The translations under genes and the position numbers were made by a program. Positions 8,846 through 17,159 of a DNA stretch of 64,000 nucleotides are shown piece after piece. The notes below the pieces were generated by a model, which saw only the letters and a program-made list of their open reading frames with translations, was not told the DNA's origin and ran no database searches. The stretch is from NCBI RefSeq assembly GCF_042663885.1, contig NZ_JBHSXV010000001.1; one strand, 5' to 3'. The stretch comes from Aquipuribacter hungaricus. Lineage in GTDB: Bacteria; Actinomycetota; Actinomycetes; Actinomycetales; JBBAYJ01. The stretch's first letter is position 1. Every line of letters starts with the position of its first letter.

Positions 8846-9424
8846 TCACGCGGTGACGGTGAAGGTGGGTTCGCCGGCTCGTTGTCGTGACTCGTGGGCG
8901 GACCTGGGGAGCCGGTCGTAGTAGGTGAGGGCCTGCTCGATGAACTGTCGTCGCTGCGGGGTGTCGCTGCTGCCGAGGGTGAGGAGCATGCCCCGCAGGT
9001 ACTGGGGGTTGATGTCGCCGGTGAGGGTTCCGGCGGCCCGGTCGCCGGAGACTCGGGCGAGGAAGAAGGTGACTTGGTTCTCGCCGTCGTTGAAGCTGAC
9101 GGTGTCGTAGCCGCCCGGGATGCCCCCGGCGACGAGCCCACCGGCGACGATGCCCCCGCGACCGCCTACCCCCACGGCGTCGGGTCGGTCGAGGCGGCCG
9201 TCGGAGGTGAAGGAGACACCGCTGACGGCCCGCAGCATCGCGCGGTCCGCGTCGCTCAGCAGCGGAGCCTGCCCGACCGACGAGGCCGTCAGCTGGTGCC
9301 CGGGGCCCGTGAGGTGGAGGACCCGTCCGGCGCCGCCATGCGCGGTCAGTGCGGTCAGTGCGGTCAGTGCGGTCAGGGTGGTCGGCAGCCGGTGGCCGAC
9401 GCCTACGGTTGCCGTGGTGCTCAT
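8846..9424 (-). CDS. Unknown protein, paralogue of the 7630-8070 gene
   Basis: The ATG at 9424 follows a GGAGG site and gives 192 residues. The N-terminal part carries a repeated TAL stretch (LTALTALTALTAHGG) encoded by a 9-base tandem repeat. The middle has LLSDADRAMLRAVSGVSFTS, a Gly-rich stretch and YDTVSFNDGENQVTFFLARV. The C-terminal block SGDRAAGTLTGDINPQYLRG, MLLTLGSSDTPQRRQFIEQ and ALTYYDRLPRSA aligns with the shorter copy at 7630-8070. The extra Gly-rich middle is absent from that copy. No known domain. The protein is probably cytoplasmic; role unknown. Confidence 0.72.
   Translation of the reverse strand: MSTTATVGVGHRLPTTLTALTALTALTAHGGAGRVLHLTGPGHQLTASSVGQAPLLSDADRAMLRAVSGVSFTSDGRLDRPDAVGVGGRGGIVAGGLVAGGIPGGYDTVSFNDGENQVTFFLARVSGDRAAGTLTGDINPQYLRGMLLTLGSSDTPQRRQFIEQALTYYDRLPRSAHESRQRAGEPTFTVTA
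9342..9377. repeat. 9-base tandem repeat, four copies, in-frame
   Basis: The unit GCGGTCAGT occurs about four times head to tail (9342-9350, 9351-9359, 9360-9368, then a partial copy). It lies inside the gene at 8846-9424 and encodes the Thr-Ala-Leu repeats, so changes in copy number would keep the frame. Confidence 0.85.
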
Positions 9425-9757
9425 GTGACCTCCGCAGACGTGTCTGGCCGGTGTAGCTCTGGGCCGCCTCACCATGAGCGGTGAGGGGATCGGGAGCGTT
9501 GTCCTGACGGACCTCGGCACCTACGACGGGACACTTGAACGCCCGGCCTCTGCGGCACCGGTCCTGGCGCCGGGCAACAGCCGCCCCCGCCGTCGCTGAC
9601 AGGCGACCCCCCTGTGGGACGGCAGGGGCTCGGGGCACGAGCCGAACCCGTTGGCGACACTGACGCCGGAGATCCTTTCGGAGGCAGGGCTCAGCAGACC
9701 GGAACCGTGCCCCACGTGTGAGCGTCTCAGGCACATCAGGCTTGCGGAGGAGGACTC

Positions 9758-10111
9758 GTGCGGATGGTGGCTGCAGTCGTAGGAGTAGCGCTGCTCGTCG
9801 TGGGGCTCGCCGGCTGTGGCGCGGAGGACTCGACCACCAAGGCCACCGACGGTCTGGACTGCGACGGCGACACGAGGGTGAGCTCGCACTTGGACTACGC
9901 CGCGGGCGAGGCCCCCGTCGCGGCCTCGCCCGAGGATGCCGCGCGTGAGGCGGTGTCTGGCAACGCTTTCGAGGCCCAGGACGCCTCGCCGTCCTCCGGG
10001 AACGTTCGTGTCTTCGTCGAGCGCGACGGTCTGGCGGTGAGGTACGTCGACGTCCGACAGGACTCTCCGGGTCGGTGGACCGCAGACAGCATCACGTCGT
10101 GCACCGACTGA
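9758..10111 (+). CDS. Small lipoprotein
   Basis: A GGAGGAGG site ends four bases before the GTG at 9758 and ten before an in-frame ATG at 9764; either start gives about 117 residues. The signal MRMVAAVVGVALLVVGLAGC ends in a lipobox LAGC with Cys at residue 20. The mature part has two more Cys (LDCDGDT and ITSCTD, the latter at the end) that could form a disulfide. The segment VRVFVERDGLAVRYVDVRQD looks like a short beta-rich domain. It would sit on the outer face of the membrane. No family recognised. Confidence 0.72.
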   Translation: MRMVAAVVGVALLVVGLAGCGAEDSTTKATDGLDCDGDTRVSSHLDYAAGEAPVAASPEDAAREAVSGNAFEAQDASPSSGNVRVFVERDGLAVRYVDVRQDSPGRWTADSITSCTD

Positions 10112-10264
10112 GCCGTCGCAGCGCTTGACGGTCCGCTTCCGAGCTGTGCCGCATGTGTCCGGTACGCGACCGTCACCCGAGTGGATCGCCACGTCCCATA
10201 GCGCCATCGCTACCTGGGGATCGCTCCCAAGCCGGTCAGCCTGGTCCCTGGCTACCCTCGACCC

Positions 10265-10585
10265 ATGGAGCAGCCGACTGCCGCGTCAAGCCGGCTTCGA
10301 GCGGCACTGGCTTCGAACCGGAGCGAGGTAGGCGCACTGCTCAGGCGGTACGGCGCAGACAACCTCCGCATGTTCGGGTCTGCGGCGCGTGGCGATGCTC
10401 GCGATGACAGTGACCTCGATCTTTTCGTCGACTTGTCTACCGGCTCCGGCAACGAGCTCCTCCGAGTCTCCGGACTCGCCGAGGAGCTGAGCGAACTACT
10501 GGGCGTCCGGGTTGATGTTGTGGCAGGACCCCTCCTGCGTGATGAGGTCTCGGCTACGGCCCTGGCGGACGCGGTGGCCGTGTGA
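10265..10585 (+). CDS. mntA: MNT-type nucleotidyltransferase antitoxin
   Basis: The 106-residue protein is a minimal nucleotidyltransferase. The hallmark GSAARGDARDDSDLDLFVD spans residues 38-56, with metal-binding Asp50 and Asp52. The upstream RYGADNLRMFGSA and the downstream VRVDVVAGPLLRDEV (third Asp) complete the fold. It overlaps the next gene, a HepT protein, by four bases. This is the MntA-HepT arrangement, in which MntA adds AMP to a tyrosine of the toxin and silences it. The pairing is established for the family; activity here is inferred. Confidence 0.88.
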   Translation: MEQPTAASSRLRAALASNRSEVGALLRRYGADNLRMFGSAARGDARDDSDLDLFVDLSTGSGNELLRVSGLAEELSELLGVRVDVVAGPLLRDEVSATALADAVAV

Positions 10586-10896
10586 GCCGTGCCGATGCAG
10601 ACCGCATGGAGGACATTCGAGCCGCGATCGCCCGCTGCCTCACTTACCGCGATCACCTCGATTCCGCAGAGTTCGGCTCGATGGCGTATGACGCCGTCCT
10701 GCGGAACCTGGCCGTGATCGGTGAGGCCGTCAAGGCCCTGCCGGAGGACTTCAAGAAGGGACGCCCAGGGGCGCCCTGGGCCTCCATTGCGGGCCTTCGC
10801 AACGTCGTCGTCCACGAGTACTTCCGGGTCAACCCAGCCATGATCCGCGACATCGTCGACGATCAGTTGGCGCCGCTCCTCGACGAACTTGGCTAG
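10582..10896 (+). CDS. hepT: HepT-type HEPN ribonuclease toxin
   Basis: The 104-residue protein starts at a GTG overlapping the mntA stop and is the toxin of a type VII pair. The HEPN active-site motif R-x4-H-x-Y is present as RNVVVHEY (Arg73, His78, Tyr80). The family segments YDAVLRNLAVIGEAVKALP and PWASIAGLRNVVVHEY are in the right places. HepT proteins cleave RNA when not modified. Length is normal and the motif is intact, so the pair could be active and may help keep the element in its host. Confidence 0.9.
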   Translation: MSRADADRMEDIRAAIARCLTYRDHLDSAEFGSMAYDAVLRNLAVIGEAVKALPEDFKKGRPGAPWASIAGLRNVVVHEYFRVNPAMIRDIVDDQLAPLLDELG

Positions 10897-10936
10897 AGCG
10901 CGCGGGACCAACGGCCCTCGACGTTCCGCATAACGA

Positions 10937-12289
10937 TCAGGTACCGGCGAGGGGTCCCCACCGGGTGCTGCCTGTGGTCCGTGCAGCTGCTGCGGCTGCG
11001 AGCAGGACCGTTGTTGCTGCTGCGACGGTCACGGCGAAACTAGCCCGGGCGTCGGTGGTGTCGATGAGGTACCCCGTGGTCGCGGCAGCGCCGGCGAGCC
11101 CGGCGGCACTGGCCGACGCGGTCCAGCTCAGGGCTTGCGTGATCGTGGTCGGGTCGACCAGGCGATGGACCATGGAGCCTGACAGCACCATCACGGGAGC
11201 CACCATGAGCCCGGCCGCGAGGACGGCCCCGGCTAGCCACAGCAAGCTCGGACCTGCGCTGAGCAGGTTGACCGCCAGGAAGAGACAGAGGGCGGCGGTG
11301 AGCAGCTGCCGGGGCGGCGCGCCCCGCCAGGCCCCAGCCCCGAAGACGAACCCGCCGATCAGGCCACCGAGTGCCAGGACGCTGTACAGCGCGCCGGCGA
11401 CGCCCGGACGGCCGGCACCGGCCGCAGAGGCGGTCACCGCCACCTGCAGCGAGCCGAAGACCCCGCCCAGTCCAAGGTTGACCACCACGACCGACACGAA
11501 CGGCGCCCGCAGCAGGCCCCGGCGCCCCGGGCCCGGTACCAGTTCCGGAACCGCCTCCGGCCCCAGGTCCGGTCGCAGGTCCGGTCGCAGGTCCGGTCGC
11601 AGGTCCGGTCGCAGGTCCGGTTCCGGCTCGGTGGCGGGCGCGTGCTGGTCGCAGCGGGGTCGCTCCTCGCACACCATCGCCAGGAGCACACCGCCGCAGA
11701 CCACCAGACCGGTCGCGAGGACCACTGCGGCCACAGGGGTCCAGGCCACCGCCGCGGCGACCACGACGGTCGGTCCGAGCAGGAACGCGACGTCGTTGGC
11801 CATGCTCTCCAGCGCGAAGGCTGTCCGCAGCAGCGGCGACGCTGCGAACAGACGCGTCCACCGTGCGGCCGAGCACGCACCGACCTGGGGCAGCGACGCC
11901 CCGGCGACCACCGCGAGCAGGCACAGCGCCACAGTCGACCGCCCGTCCTGGTGTGCCGCGCCCAGGAGTGCCGCGCTCAGGAGTCCGGCGACGGCGGCGG
12001 CGTGCATCAGGATTAGGAGTAGCAGCGGTCGCCGCTGGCCGTACCGGTCGAACAGGCGCGCAACCTGGGGTCCGGCGACTGCCTCGGACAGCGCGAAGGC
12101 CCCCGTCACCGCTCCTGCTGTCGCCAACGAGCCGGTGGTGGCCTGCAGGAGCGACAGGAGACCGAGCCCGGTCATGGCGACACCGAGCCGACCCGCCGCG
12201 GCGGGGAGGAAGAAGCGCCAGGCCGGGCCCTGGAGGACCCGGCGGTAGCGGGACCACACGGACGGTCGACGGGAGCTGTGACGACGCAC
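10937..12289 (-). CDS. Major facilitator superfamily transporter
   Basis: The 450-residue protein has about 12 membrane helices in two halves. A central cytoplasmic loop near residues 213-250 is rich in Glu/Pro and holds a four-times repeated Asp-Leu-Arg-Pro. The MFS loop signature between helices 2 and 3 is seen as RLFDRYGQRRPLLLLILMHA. It resembles actinobacterial sugar- or drug-efflux MFS proteins; nothing in the sequence fixes the substrate. It stands alone downstream of the HepT gene, convergently oriented. The repeat in the loop is the one odd point. Confidence 0.85.
   Translation of the reverse strand: MRRHSSRRPSVWSRYRRVLQGPAWRFFLPAAAGRLGVAMTGLGLLSLLQATTGSLATAGAVTGAFALSEAVAGPQVARLFDRYGQRRPLLLLILMHAAAVAGLLSAALLGAAHQDGRSTVALCLLAVVAGASLPQVGACSAARWTRLFAASPLLRTAFALESMANDVAFLLGPTVVVAAAVAWTPVAAVVLATGLVVCGGVLLAMVCEERPRCDQHAPATEPEPDLRPDLRPDLRPDLRPDLGPEAVPELVPGPGRRGLLRAPFVSVVVVNLGLGGVFGSLQVAVTASAAGAGRPGVAGALYSVLALGGLIGGFVFGAGAWRGAPPRQLLTAALCLFLAVNLLSAGPSLLWLAGAVLAAGLMVAPVMVLSGSMVHRLVDPTTITQALSWTASASAAGLAGAAATTGYLIDTTDARASFAVTVAAATTVLLAAAAAARTTGSTRWGPLAGT
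11564..11623. repeat. 12-base tandem repeat, about five copies
   Basis: The unit CAGGTCCGGTCG is repeated at 11564, 11576, 11588 and 11600, with a variant copy at 11612. It encodes the Asp-Leu-Arg-Pro repeats in the central loop of the MFS protein. Slippage would preserve the frame. Confidence 0.88.
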
Positions 12290-12536
12290 GGTTCGCCGCG
12301 AGCCTTCCGGTGCGGCCGGGTGCCGCAGGACCGCCAGAAGCAGAAGGTCTGGATGTCGGTCCTCGCACAGGACGAGCTCGCCGCACTGAGACGCGGGCTG
12401 ACCCGCTGCCTCACCGTAGGCCGCACCTAGCCCGGACCTCCAGCTGGGCCTTTCACGCGGGCGTGTCGCGGTAGCGCGGTACCCGGCAACTGAGGCCTGT
12501 CGCCCCTGCGCTGCTGCCCTCGCTGTCGCCCGCCCG

Positions 12537-12794
12537 CTATGCGGTGGGTTCCGCGGGCGCCTCGGACTGGGTGGGGTCGGGATCGGCCCGGTTCTTCTGG
12601 TTGCTGCTGGCTTCGAGCATGTCCTTGACCTCGTCGCGGAAGATGACCCAGGCTCGGCCGACCTTGTAGGCGGGGACCCGGCCCTCCTGCAGCCACCGGT
12701 AGGTGGTCTGCATCTCGATCCCCAGCAGCTGGCTCAGCTGCTCGACCGTCAGCCGGTCTGGTAGTTGAGCGAACACCTCGTCAAGTCGACTCAT
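12537..12794 (-). CDS. BldC/excisionase-type HTH protein
   Basis: From the ATG at 12794 the protein is 85 residues. A MerR/excisionase-like winged helix-turn-helix spans about residues 14-62: LTVEQLSQLLGIEMQTTYRW, then LQEGRVPAYKVGRAWVIFRD. The QLLG, TTYRWL, G.VPA.K.G..W.. pattern is typical of helix_turn_helix_17 DNA-binding proteins. The C-terminal tail is acidic and polar (DPDPTQSEAPAEPTA). Proteins like this act as excision factors or small transcription regulators on actinobacterial elements; no integrase is nearby. The ribosome-binding site is weak. Confidence 0.75.
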   Translation of the reverse strand: MSRLDEVFAQLPDRLTVEQLSQLLGIEMQTTYRWLQEGRVPAYKVGRAWVIFRDEVKDMLEASSNQKNRADPDPTQSEAPAEPTA

Positions 12795-13000
12795 AGGTGG
12801 AGCCTCGCGCACCTGAACAGTTGGGCGTGGCCGTCGTTCAGCGTCGTCGCTGGCCGCAAGGGCCCTCCGACGCCGCTCGGACAGGTATCCCGCTGCAGAA
12901 CCAGCCACTCGCGTCTGCTGGCGCGGGTGCGGTGAGCCGTTCCCACCATGCGCCAGGATGGGCCCGTTCTTTCCTCGACTAAGAGAAAGCGGTACCCGAC

Positions 13001-13357
13001 GTGGCTCAGCACGTGAACGTCGTCCTGGTGGACGACATCGATGGCTCGGCGGCTTCGGAGACGGTGACGTTCGCCCTGGACGGTGTCAGCTACGAGGTCG
13101 ACCTGAGCGAGGACAACGCCGCCCGGCTGCGCTCGAGCCTGACGGAGTTCGTGGACAAGGGTCGCCGGGCCGGCGGGAGCCGCTCGAAGGGCACCCGTTC
13201 GGCGTCGAGGTCGTCGTCGTCGAGCTCCTTGCAGTCGGGCGGGGGTGTCGACAACGGGGCGGTCCGGGAGTGGGCTCGTGCCAACGGTCACGCGGTGTCC
13301 GAGCGGGGCCGCATCAAGGCCGACGTGGTGCAGGCGTACCAGGCCGCCAACGGCTGA
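13001..13357 (+). CDS. lsr2: Lsr2-family nucleoid-associated protein
   Basis: The 118-residue protein is a typical Lsr2. The N-terminal dimerisation domain has VNVVLVDDIDGSAASETVTF and VSYEVDLSEDNAARLRSSL. A Ser/Arg-rich linker follows, and the C-terminal DNA-binding domain has VREWARANGHAVSERGRIKA with the minor-groove RGR and the closing VVQAYQAANG. It starts at a GTG. Lsr2 bridges AT-rich DNA and silences foreign genes; a copy on a mobile element could modulate its own or host genes. Length and motifs are normal. Confidence 0.93.
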   Translation: MAQHVNVVLVDDIDGSAASETVTFALDGVSYEVDLSEDNAARLRSSLTEFVDKGRRAGGSRSKGTRSASRSSSSSSLQSGGGVDNGAVREWARANGHAVSERGRIKADVVQAYQAANG

Positions 13358-13390
13358 GGCTGCGCGACGCCCACCGCGCCGACCCCGAAC

Positions 13391-13430
13391 AGCTGCGGGC
13401 AGCCCGGGCAGCCCGGGCAGCCCGGGCAGC
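13391..13430. repeat. 9-base tandem repeat after lsr2
   Basis: The unit AGCCCGGGC occurs three times in perfect tandem (13401, 13410, 13419) with degenerate copies on both sides. Each unit is itself nearly self-complementary (GCCCGGGC), so the transcript could fold. It lies 44 bases after the lsr2 stop and may act as a terminator-like structure. Confidence 0.7.
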
Positions 13431-13518
13431 TCCACAGCTCCGGTGTCCCGCTAGTCGTGGCGGGGCGGTCGTCCGGGGACGGGCACGTGAGGGGCGGGGT
13501 GCGTCACGCCAGGCTGGG

Positions 13519-13626
13519 TCAGAGGCGGGTACGCCGGGGGTTGGCCAGCGAGGTGTCGGGCGCGTCCAGCTTGGCGGTGAGGCTGTCGGCGGTGGGGAGC
13601 GTGAGCTCGGTGGTCTCGGGGTTCAT
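13519..13626 (-). CDS. Small 35-residue peptide gene
   Basis: An ATG at 13626 is preceded by GCGGAGG with an ideal eight-base spacing. The open frame is 36 codons and ends in TGA at 13519. The peptide starts MNPETTELTLPTADSLTAKL and ends ANPRRTRL. It is Thr/Leu-rich with Asp/Glu in the first half and basic at the end, without Cys. The length and strong ribosome-binding site fit a short leader peptide, antitoxin-like peptide or peptide precursor, but no partner enzyme is adjacent. It could equally be the truncated start of a lost gene. 13627-13929 upstream holds no gene and probably its promoter. Confidence 0.35.
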   Translation of the reverse strand: MNPETTELTLPTADSLTAKLDAPDTSLANPRRTRL

Positions 13627-13929
13627 GGGTATGGCCTCCGCGGTGTGACTGACGGTGGTTGAAGCCTGCACCTGAACATCGCGTCGAAGGCTTTCGGTGA
13701 AACGTCGCGTGCGTCACACCGTCCGTCGCCCGGCTGACAGCCGCGGGTCGTGCCCGACCGAGCCCAATCTGGTCCGATCGAGCCCGACCGTGATGACGCC
13801 GGATCTGCGCGTTGCCGTCTTATCTGTCGGGTCATGCGGTGGGTCCGAAAGAACCCACAACGTTGTCGCCCGTCGGGTCACTCTCGCACCCCTGGGGCGC
13901 TGCCCCTGGCGCGCACGGCAGCCGGGTGG

Positions 13930-14820
13930 TCAGTGTTCGTCGGTGTCGAGGCGGTAGAGGCGGGTGATGACAACGGCTGCGGTGAGCAGGTGCGTGACGG
14001 TGGTGGAGGTGGTGGTGAGGCCGAGCTGGAGCCAGGCGGTGGCGTCGTCGAGGGTGAGCTGGCCGGCGAAGAGCAGGGCGGTCTGGGGGAGCAGGGCGGC
14101 GGGAGACCACCGCCAGAGGCGGGGGTGCATGGCCAGCAGCAGGGTGGTGGTGGCGAGGGTGAGGTGGGTGATGGCCAGGGCGACGCCGACGGCGACCTGG
14201 GCGCTGGCGGTGGGCACGAGCGGGGTGGGTGCGGTGACAGCGGCCGGGTAGGGGGTGAAGGACCAGAGCACGGTGAGGGTGATGGTCCAGGCGGTGAGCA
14301 GGGCGAGCTGCCACAGCAGCCGGGAGGCCCGGGGCCGGGCGGGCAGCCGGTAGCTCGACAGGACTGTCGGGGGGTGCTCGGCGAGCATCGCGGCCTTACT
14401 GGTGTAGAGCGCGGCGGCGGGGTAGGCGCGGGCCACGGCGGCGCGCCGGTCGGTGGGGACGCGGGGGGACAGCCACAACGCCTCGATGACGGCGTGCTGG
14501 GCGCGGAACCCACGTTCGGCGGGGACGAGCTGGCCGTGGGCGGCGACCACGGCCAGGACGCGGGAGGTGCCGAGGACGCCGGTCTGGCGGAGCGCGGCGA
14601 CGTTGCCGCAGGCCCAGAACCCGCAGACGCAGCCGACGCCGGGTGCGTCGTGGGCGGGCGGTAGCCGGCGGGTGATGGAGCGGCGGTCGCAGGTGGCGGT
14701 GTTGACGCCGGGTGTCCACGGCGGGCGGCTGGTGACCGGTGCTAGCCGGCCGTCGGGCAGGACGCGGAAGGTCCGCACCCCTCGCACGGACCCACGGTGG
14801 ACCGGCGCTGACGTCGCCAT
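13930..14820 (-). CDS. Membrane protein with Cys-rich N-terminus
   Basis: The 296-residue protein begins five bases after the stop of the upstream gene and is probably coupled to it. The N-terminal half is soluble and has HDAPGVGCVCGFWACGNVAA, a C-x-C-x4-C cluster that may bind metal, then AERGFRAQHAVIEALWLSPR and PAAALYTSKAAMLAEHPPTV. The C-terminal half has four helices, including LLWQLALLTAWTITLTVLWS, VAVGVALAITHLTLATTTLL, LLPQTALLFAGQLTLDDATA and TTVTHLLTAAVVITRLYRLD. Similar proteins are common on actinobacterial plasmids in my recollection; their role is not known to me. Confidence 0.7.
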   Translation of the reverse strand: MATSAPVHRGSVRGVRTFRVLPDGRLAPVTSRPPWTPGVNTATCDRRSITRRLPPAHDAPGVGCVCGFWACGNVAALRQTGVLGTSRVLAVVAAHGQLVPAERGFRAQHAVIEALWLSPRVPTDRRAAVARAYPAAALYTSKAAMLAEHPPTVLSSYRLPARPRASRLLWQLALLTAWTITLTVLWSFTPYPAAVTAPTPLVPTASAQVAVGVALAITHLTLATTTLLLAMHPRLWRWSPAALLPQTALLFAGQLTLDDATAWLQLGLTTTSTTVTHLLTAAVVITRLYRLDTDEH

Positions 14821-14825
14821 CAGCG

Positions 14826-15459
14826 TCAGGACGGGGAGGGGACCGGCACCTGCTCCGGCGCTGGCGCCGTCGCAGGCTCCGTCGTTGGGGCTGGCTCGGC
14901 GGGTGTCTGGAACGGGGCGTCGGGCTCGACGGTGATGGGCTGGTCTTCCTTGCCGATCTTGGCCATGGCGTCACTGTAGGTCGCGGTACCTACGCCGTCC
15001 CCGGGTGGCGGGCGGCGGGTGTTCCGCGTGAGGCGTCGGCCGCTGCTGTCGGCGCCGCTGTCGGGGGTCAGCGGTTCACCCTTGCTGTCCGGGTCCGTCG
15101 ATGCCGGGGGAGTGGCGTGGCGGGTGGTGCCGCGCAGGGCGCGGATGGCCAGGGCGTACCGGACGGTGAGCGCGGGGGGGAGAGTCCGGGTCGGTGTGGT
15201 CGATGAGCCCGTGCAGGAGGTCAACCGCCTCCTGCACGACGAGGGACCACGGCCTGCGGCGGTCGATGGGTGCGGTCGGTGGGGAGGGTGGGCGGACATC
15301 GACGAGGTCGACGAGGTCGTGGAGGACGTCGGTGATGTCGCGGCGGACGGCGGCGGGGACGTCGCCACGGACGAGGAGGCCGTCGAGCAGGTCCAGGGCG
15401 AGCGACAGCAATGGAGGGGGTGGCTGCGGCGGTGCCGGTACGGGGTTGACGCTGTTCAT
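14826..15459 (-). CDS. Unknown plasmid protein, split by a frameshift
   Basis: The ATG at 15459 starts MNSVNPVPAPPQPPPPLLSL and then LALDLLDGLLVRGDVPAAVR. Up to DHTDPDSPP it closely follows the protein at 17156-17665. There a run of seven G (15174-15180, plus strand) puts the frame off by one; with six, the reading would go on as ALTVRYALAIRALRGTTRHA, matching YALNLRTLRQ of the paralogue, and stay open to 14826, ending PAPEQVPVPSPS. So the intact protein would be about 210 residues. As written the frame shifts at the run. This could be a sequencing error, slippage or real decay. No domain is known. Confidence 0.6.
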
Positions 15460-15743
15460 GTCCGTGCCGGCTCCTCGTCGTCGGTTCGCTGCTGGTGATG
15501 TCCGGGGTGCGGTGCTCCTGCGCCGGCACCAGCAGCGCTGGCTGCTGGGTGTCAGGAACGCCAGGCGTGTAGTTGCCGGCCGCGGGCGGATCATGCCGGC
15601 CTCTGGGCCCCGTCAGGGGTGGCCGGGATCGCTCGAGCGTTCCTGCGCATGTACCGCGGGTCAGCTCCTGACCTGCGGCCTGGGGGCCGTCGCCGCGGCC
15701 CGGGGTACTACCCGGCGCCTGGCCCGCCAGCGGCGAGGCGACG

Positions 15744-17159
15744 TCAGCGTTCGAGGTCGGTGCCGCGGCTGATACCCCGTGAGGGTGTCGTGGGACGTCC
15801 GGTGGTGGTGTGGAAGGTGGGTGGTCGGACGGCGTCGCGTGGGGGGTGGCCTTGTCGGGCGGTGGCCACGGCGATGGCGGCTGCGGTGCTGGGGAAGGGG
15901 TTGGGGCCGGCGGTCTGGGCGAGGTGGTGGGCGGTGGTGCGGGCCTCGATGAGGCGGTGCACGAGGTCGGGCTGCCACTCCGACCCGGTGGCTGTGGCGG
16001 CTTGGCGGACCCAGATGGCGCTGGTGTGGCGTTCGTTAGGGTTGGGAACGAGCCAGGCGCCGGTGGCGAGCTGGTGGCGGGCGGTGCGGTGCAGGGCGTC
16101 GACGATGTCGGGCTGGCTGCGGGCGATCGCGGCGGCGACGCGGCCGGCGTCGGGGTGCTGGGGGTCCATGGCGGTGACGTAGGTGAGCAGGTGCTGAGCC
16201 TGGCGCAGGGGGCGTTGGTCGCTGGTGGGTTCGATGGTCTGCAGCTGGCGGGGGACCACGGCCTGCAGCTGGGCCAGCTGTGCGCGGGCGGCGTCGGCGA
16301 GGGCAGGGTCGCTGGTGAGGCGGGCGGCGTGGCCGGTGAGGCGGGCCTGAGTGCGGGCGAGCTGGGTGAGGTCGCGGGGGCTGATGGTCTGGGCCCGGTC
16401 GAGGAGCTCAGCGGTGGCGTCCTGGGCCAGGGGGACGTGCACGGCGACCGTGACCGCGGCGGGCCGCACGAAAGGCTGACGCAGCGGGCCGACGTGGGGC
16501 AGGGGTCCTTGTGCCGCGAGCTGGCGGGTGCGTTCTCCTGCTGCGCGCAGGCCGCCGGTCGCGGCGGCGGCGTAGCGGTCGGCCAGCACGCCGGGGGCGG
16601 TGCCGAGCTGCACCTGCACGGCGTGGGGCATGCGGGTCGCGGCGCGGGCGATGTGCTCGTCGAGGTGCGCGAGGCCCTGGGCGATGGAGCCGACGTCGGC
16701 CATCAGGGACCAGGCCTGGTGGCTGCGTGGGCGGGAGGCGGGGTCAGCAGTGCGCCAGGCGTCGGCGGCGGTGATGGAGGCGCGGGCGAGGTCGTGCCAG
16801 CGTCGTGACGGGCCGGGGGGCGGGTTGGTGGTGAGGACGTCGGACAGCGCGACGCCGGGGGTGGCGGGGTGCTGCTGCAGCGCGATGCCGAGAGCCTTGA
16901 CCGGGTTGGCCTCCAGCTGCTCGACGCTGAGCCGCTCGGTCACGGTGGGGCGCTTGCTGGGTCCTCTGCCGCGGGTGAGGTCGCGGTGGACGGTGAGGAG
17001 GGTCCGGACGGTGGCGGCGTGGCTGGCCACGGCGAGGGGGAGCAGGTCGGGGGTGACGGGTTCGGGGTGCTCGAGCAGGGCGGCGACCTGGTGCCCGACG
17101 TCGTACCAGGAGCGGGTCCAGGTGTCGGGCCGGCCGGCCACACCGGTGGGGCCGCTCAC
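15744..17159 (-). CDS. Large helical protein of unknown function
   Basis: The 471-residue protein starts at an ATG overlapping the stop of the upstream gene (ATGA). It is all alpha-helix in character, without membrane segments or signal: DTWTRSWYDVGHQVAALLEH near the start, SRRWHDLARASITAADAWRT near residue 118, LLDRAQTISPRDLTQLARTQ in the middle and IARSQPDIVDALHRTARHQL near residue 345. The end (TTTGRPTTPSRGISRGTDLE) is polar. The overall layout resembles the product of 31508-33076, which also follows a small gene with a 4-base overlap. No function can be given. Confidence 0.75.
   Translation of the reverse strand: MSGPTGVAGRPDTWTRSWYDVGHQVAALLEHPEPVTPDLLPLAVASHAATVRTLLTVHRDLTRGRGPSKRPTVTERLSVEQLEANPVKALGIALQQHPATPGVALSDVLTTNPPPGPSRRWHDLARASITAADAWRTADPASRPRSHQAWSLMADVGSIAQGLAHLDEHIARAATRMPHAVQVQLGTAPGVLADRYAAAATGGLRAAGERTRQLAAQGPLPHVGPLRQPFVRPAAVTVAVHVPLAQDATAELLDRAQTISPRDLTQLARTQARLTGHAARLTSDPALADAARAQLAQLQAVVPRQLQTIEPTSDQRPLRQAQHLLTYVTAMDPQHPDAGRVAAAIARSQPDIVDALHRTARHQLATGAWLVPNPNERHTSAIWVRQAATATGSEWQPDLVHRLIEARTTAHHLAQTAGPNPFPSTAAAIAVATARQGHPPRDAVRPPTFHTTTGRPTTPSRGISRGTDLER

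Noticed and set aside
13391..13430. CRISPR-like short repeats
   Set aside because: Units of nine bases without spacers; a simple tandem repeat. No CRISPR array or cas gene was found anywhere in the window.
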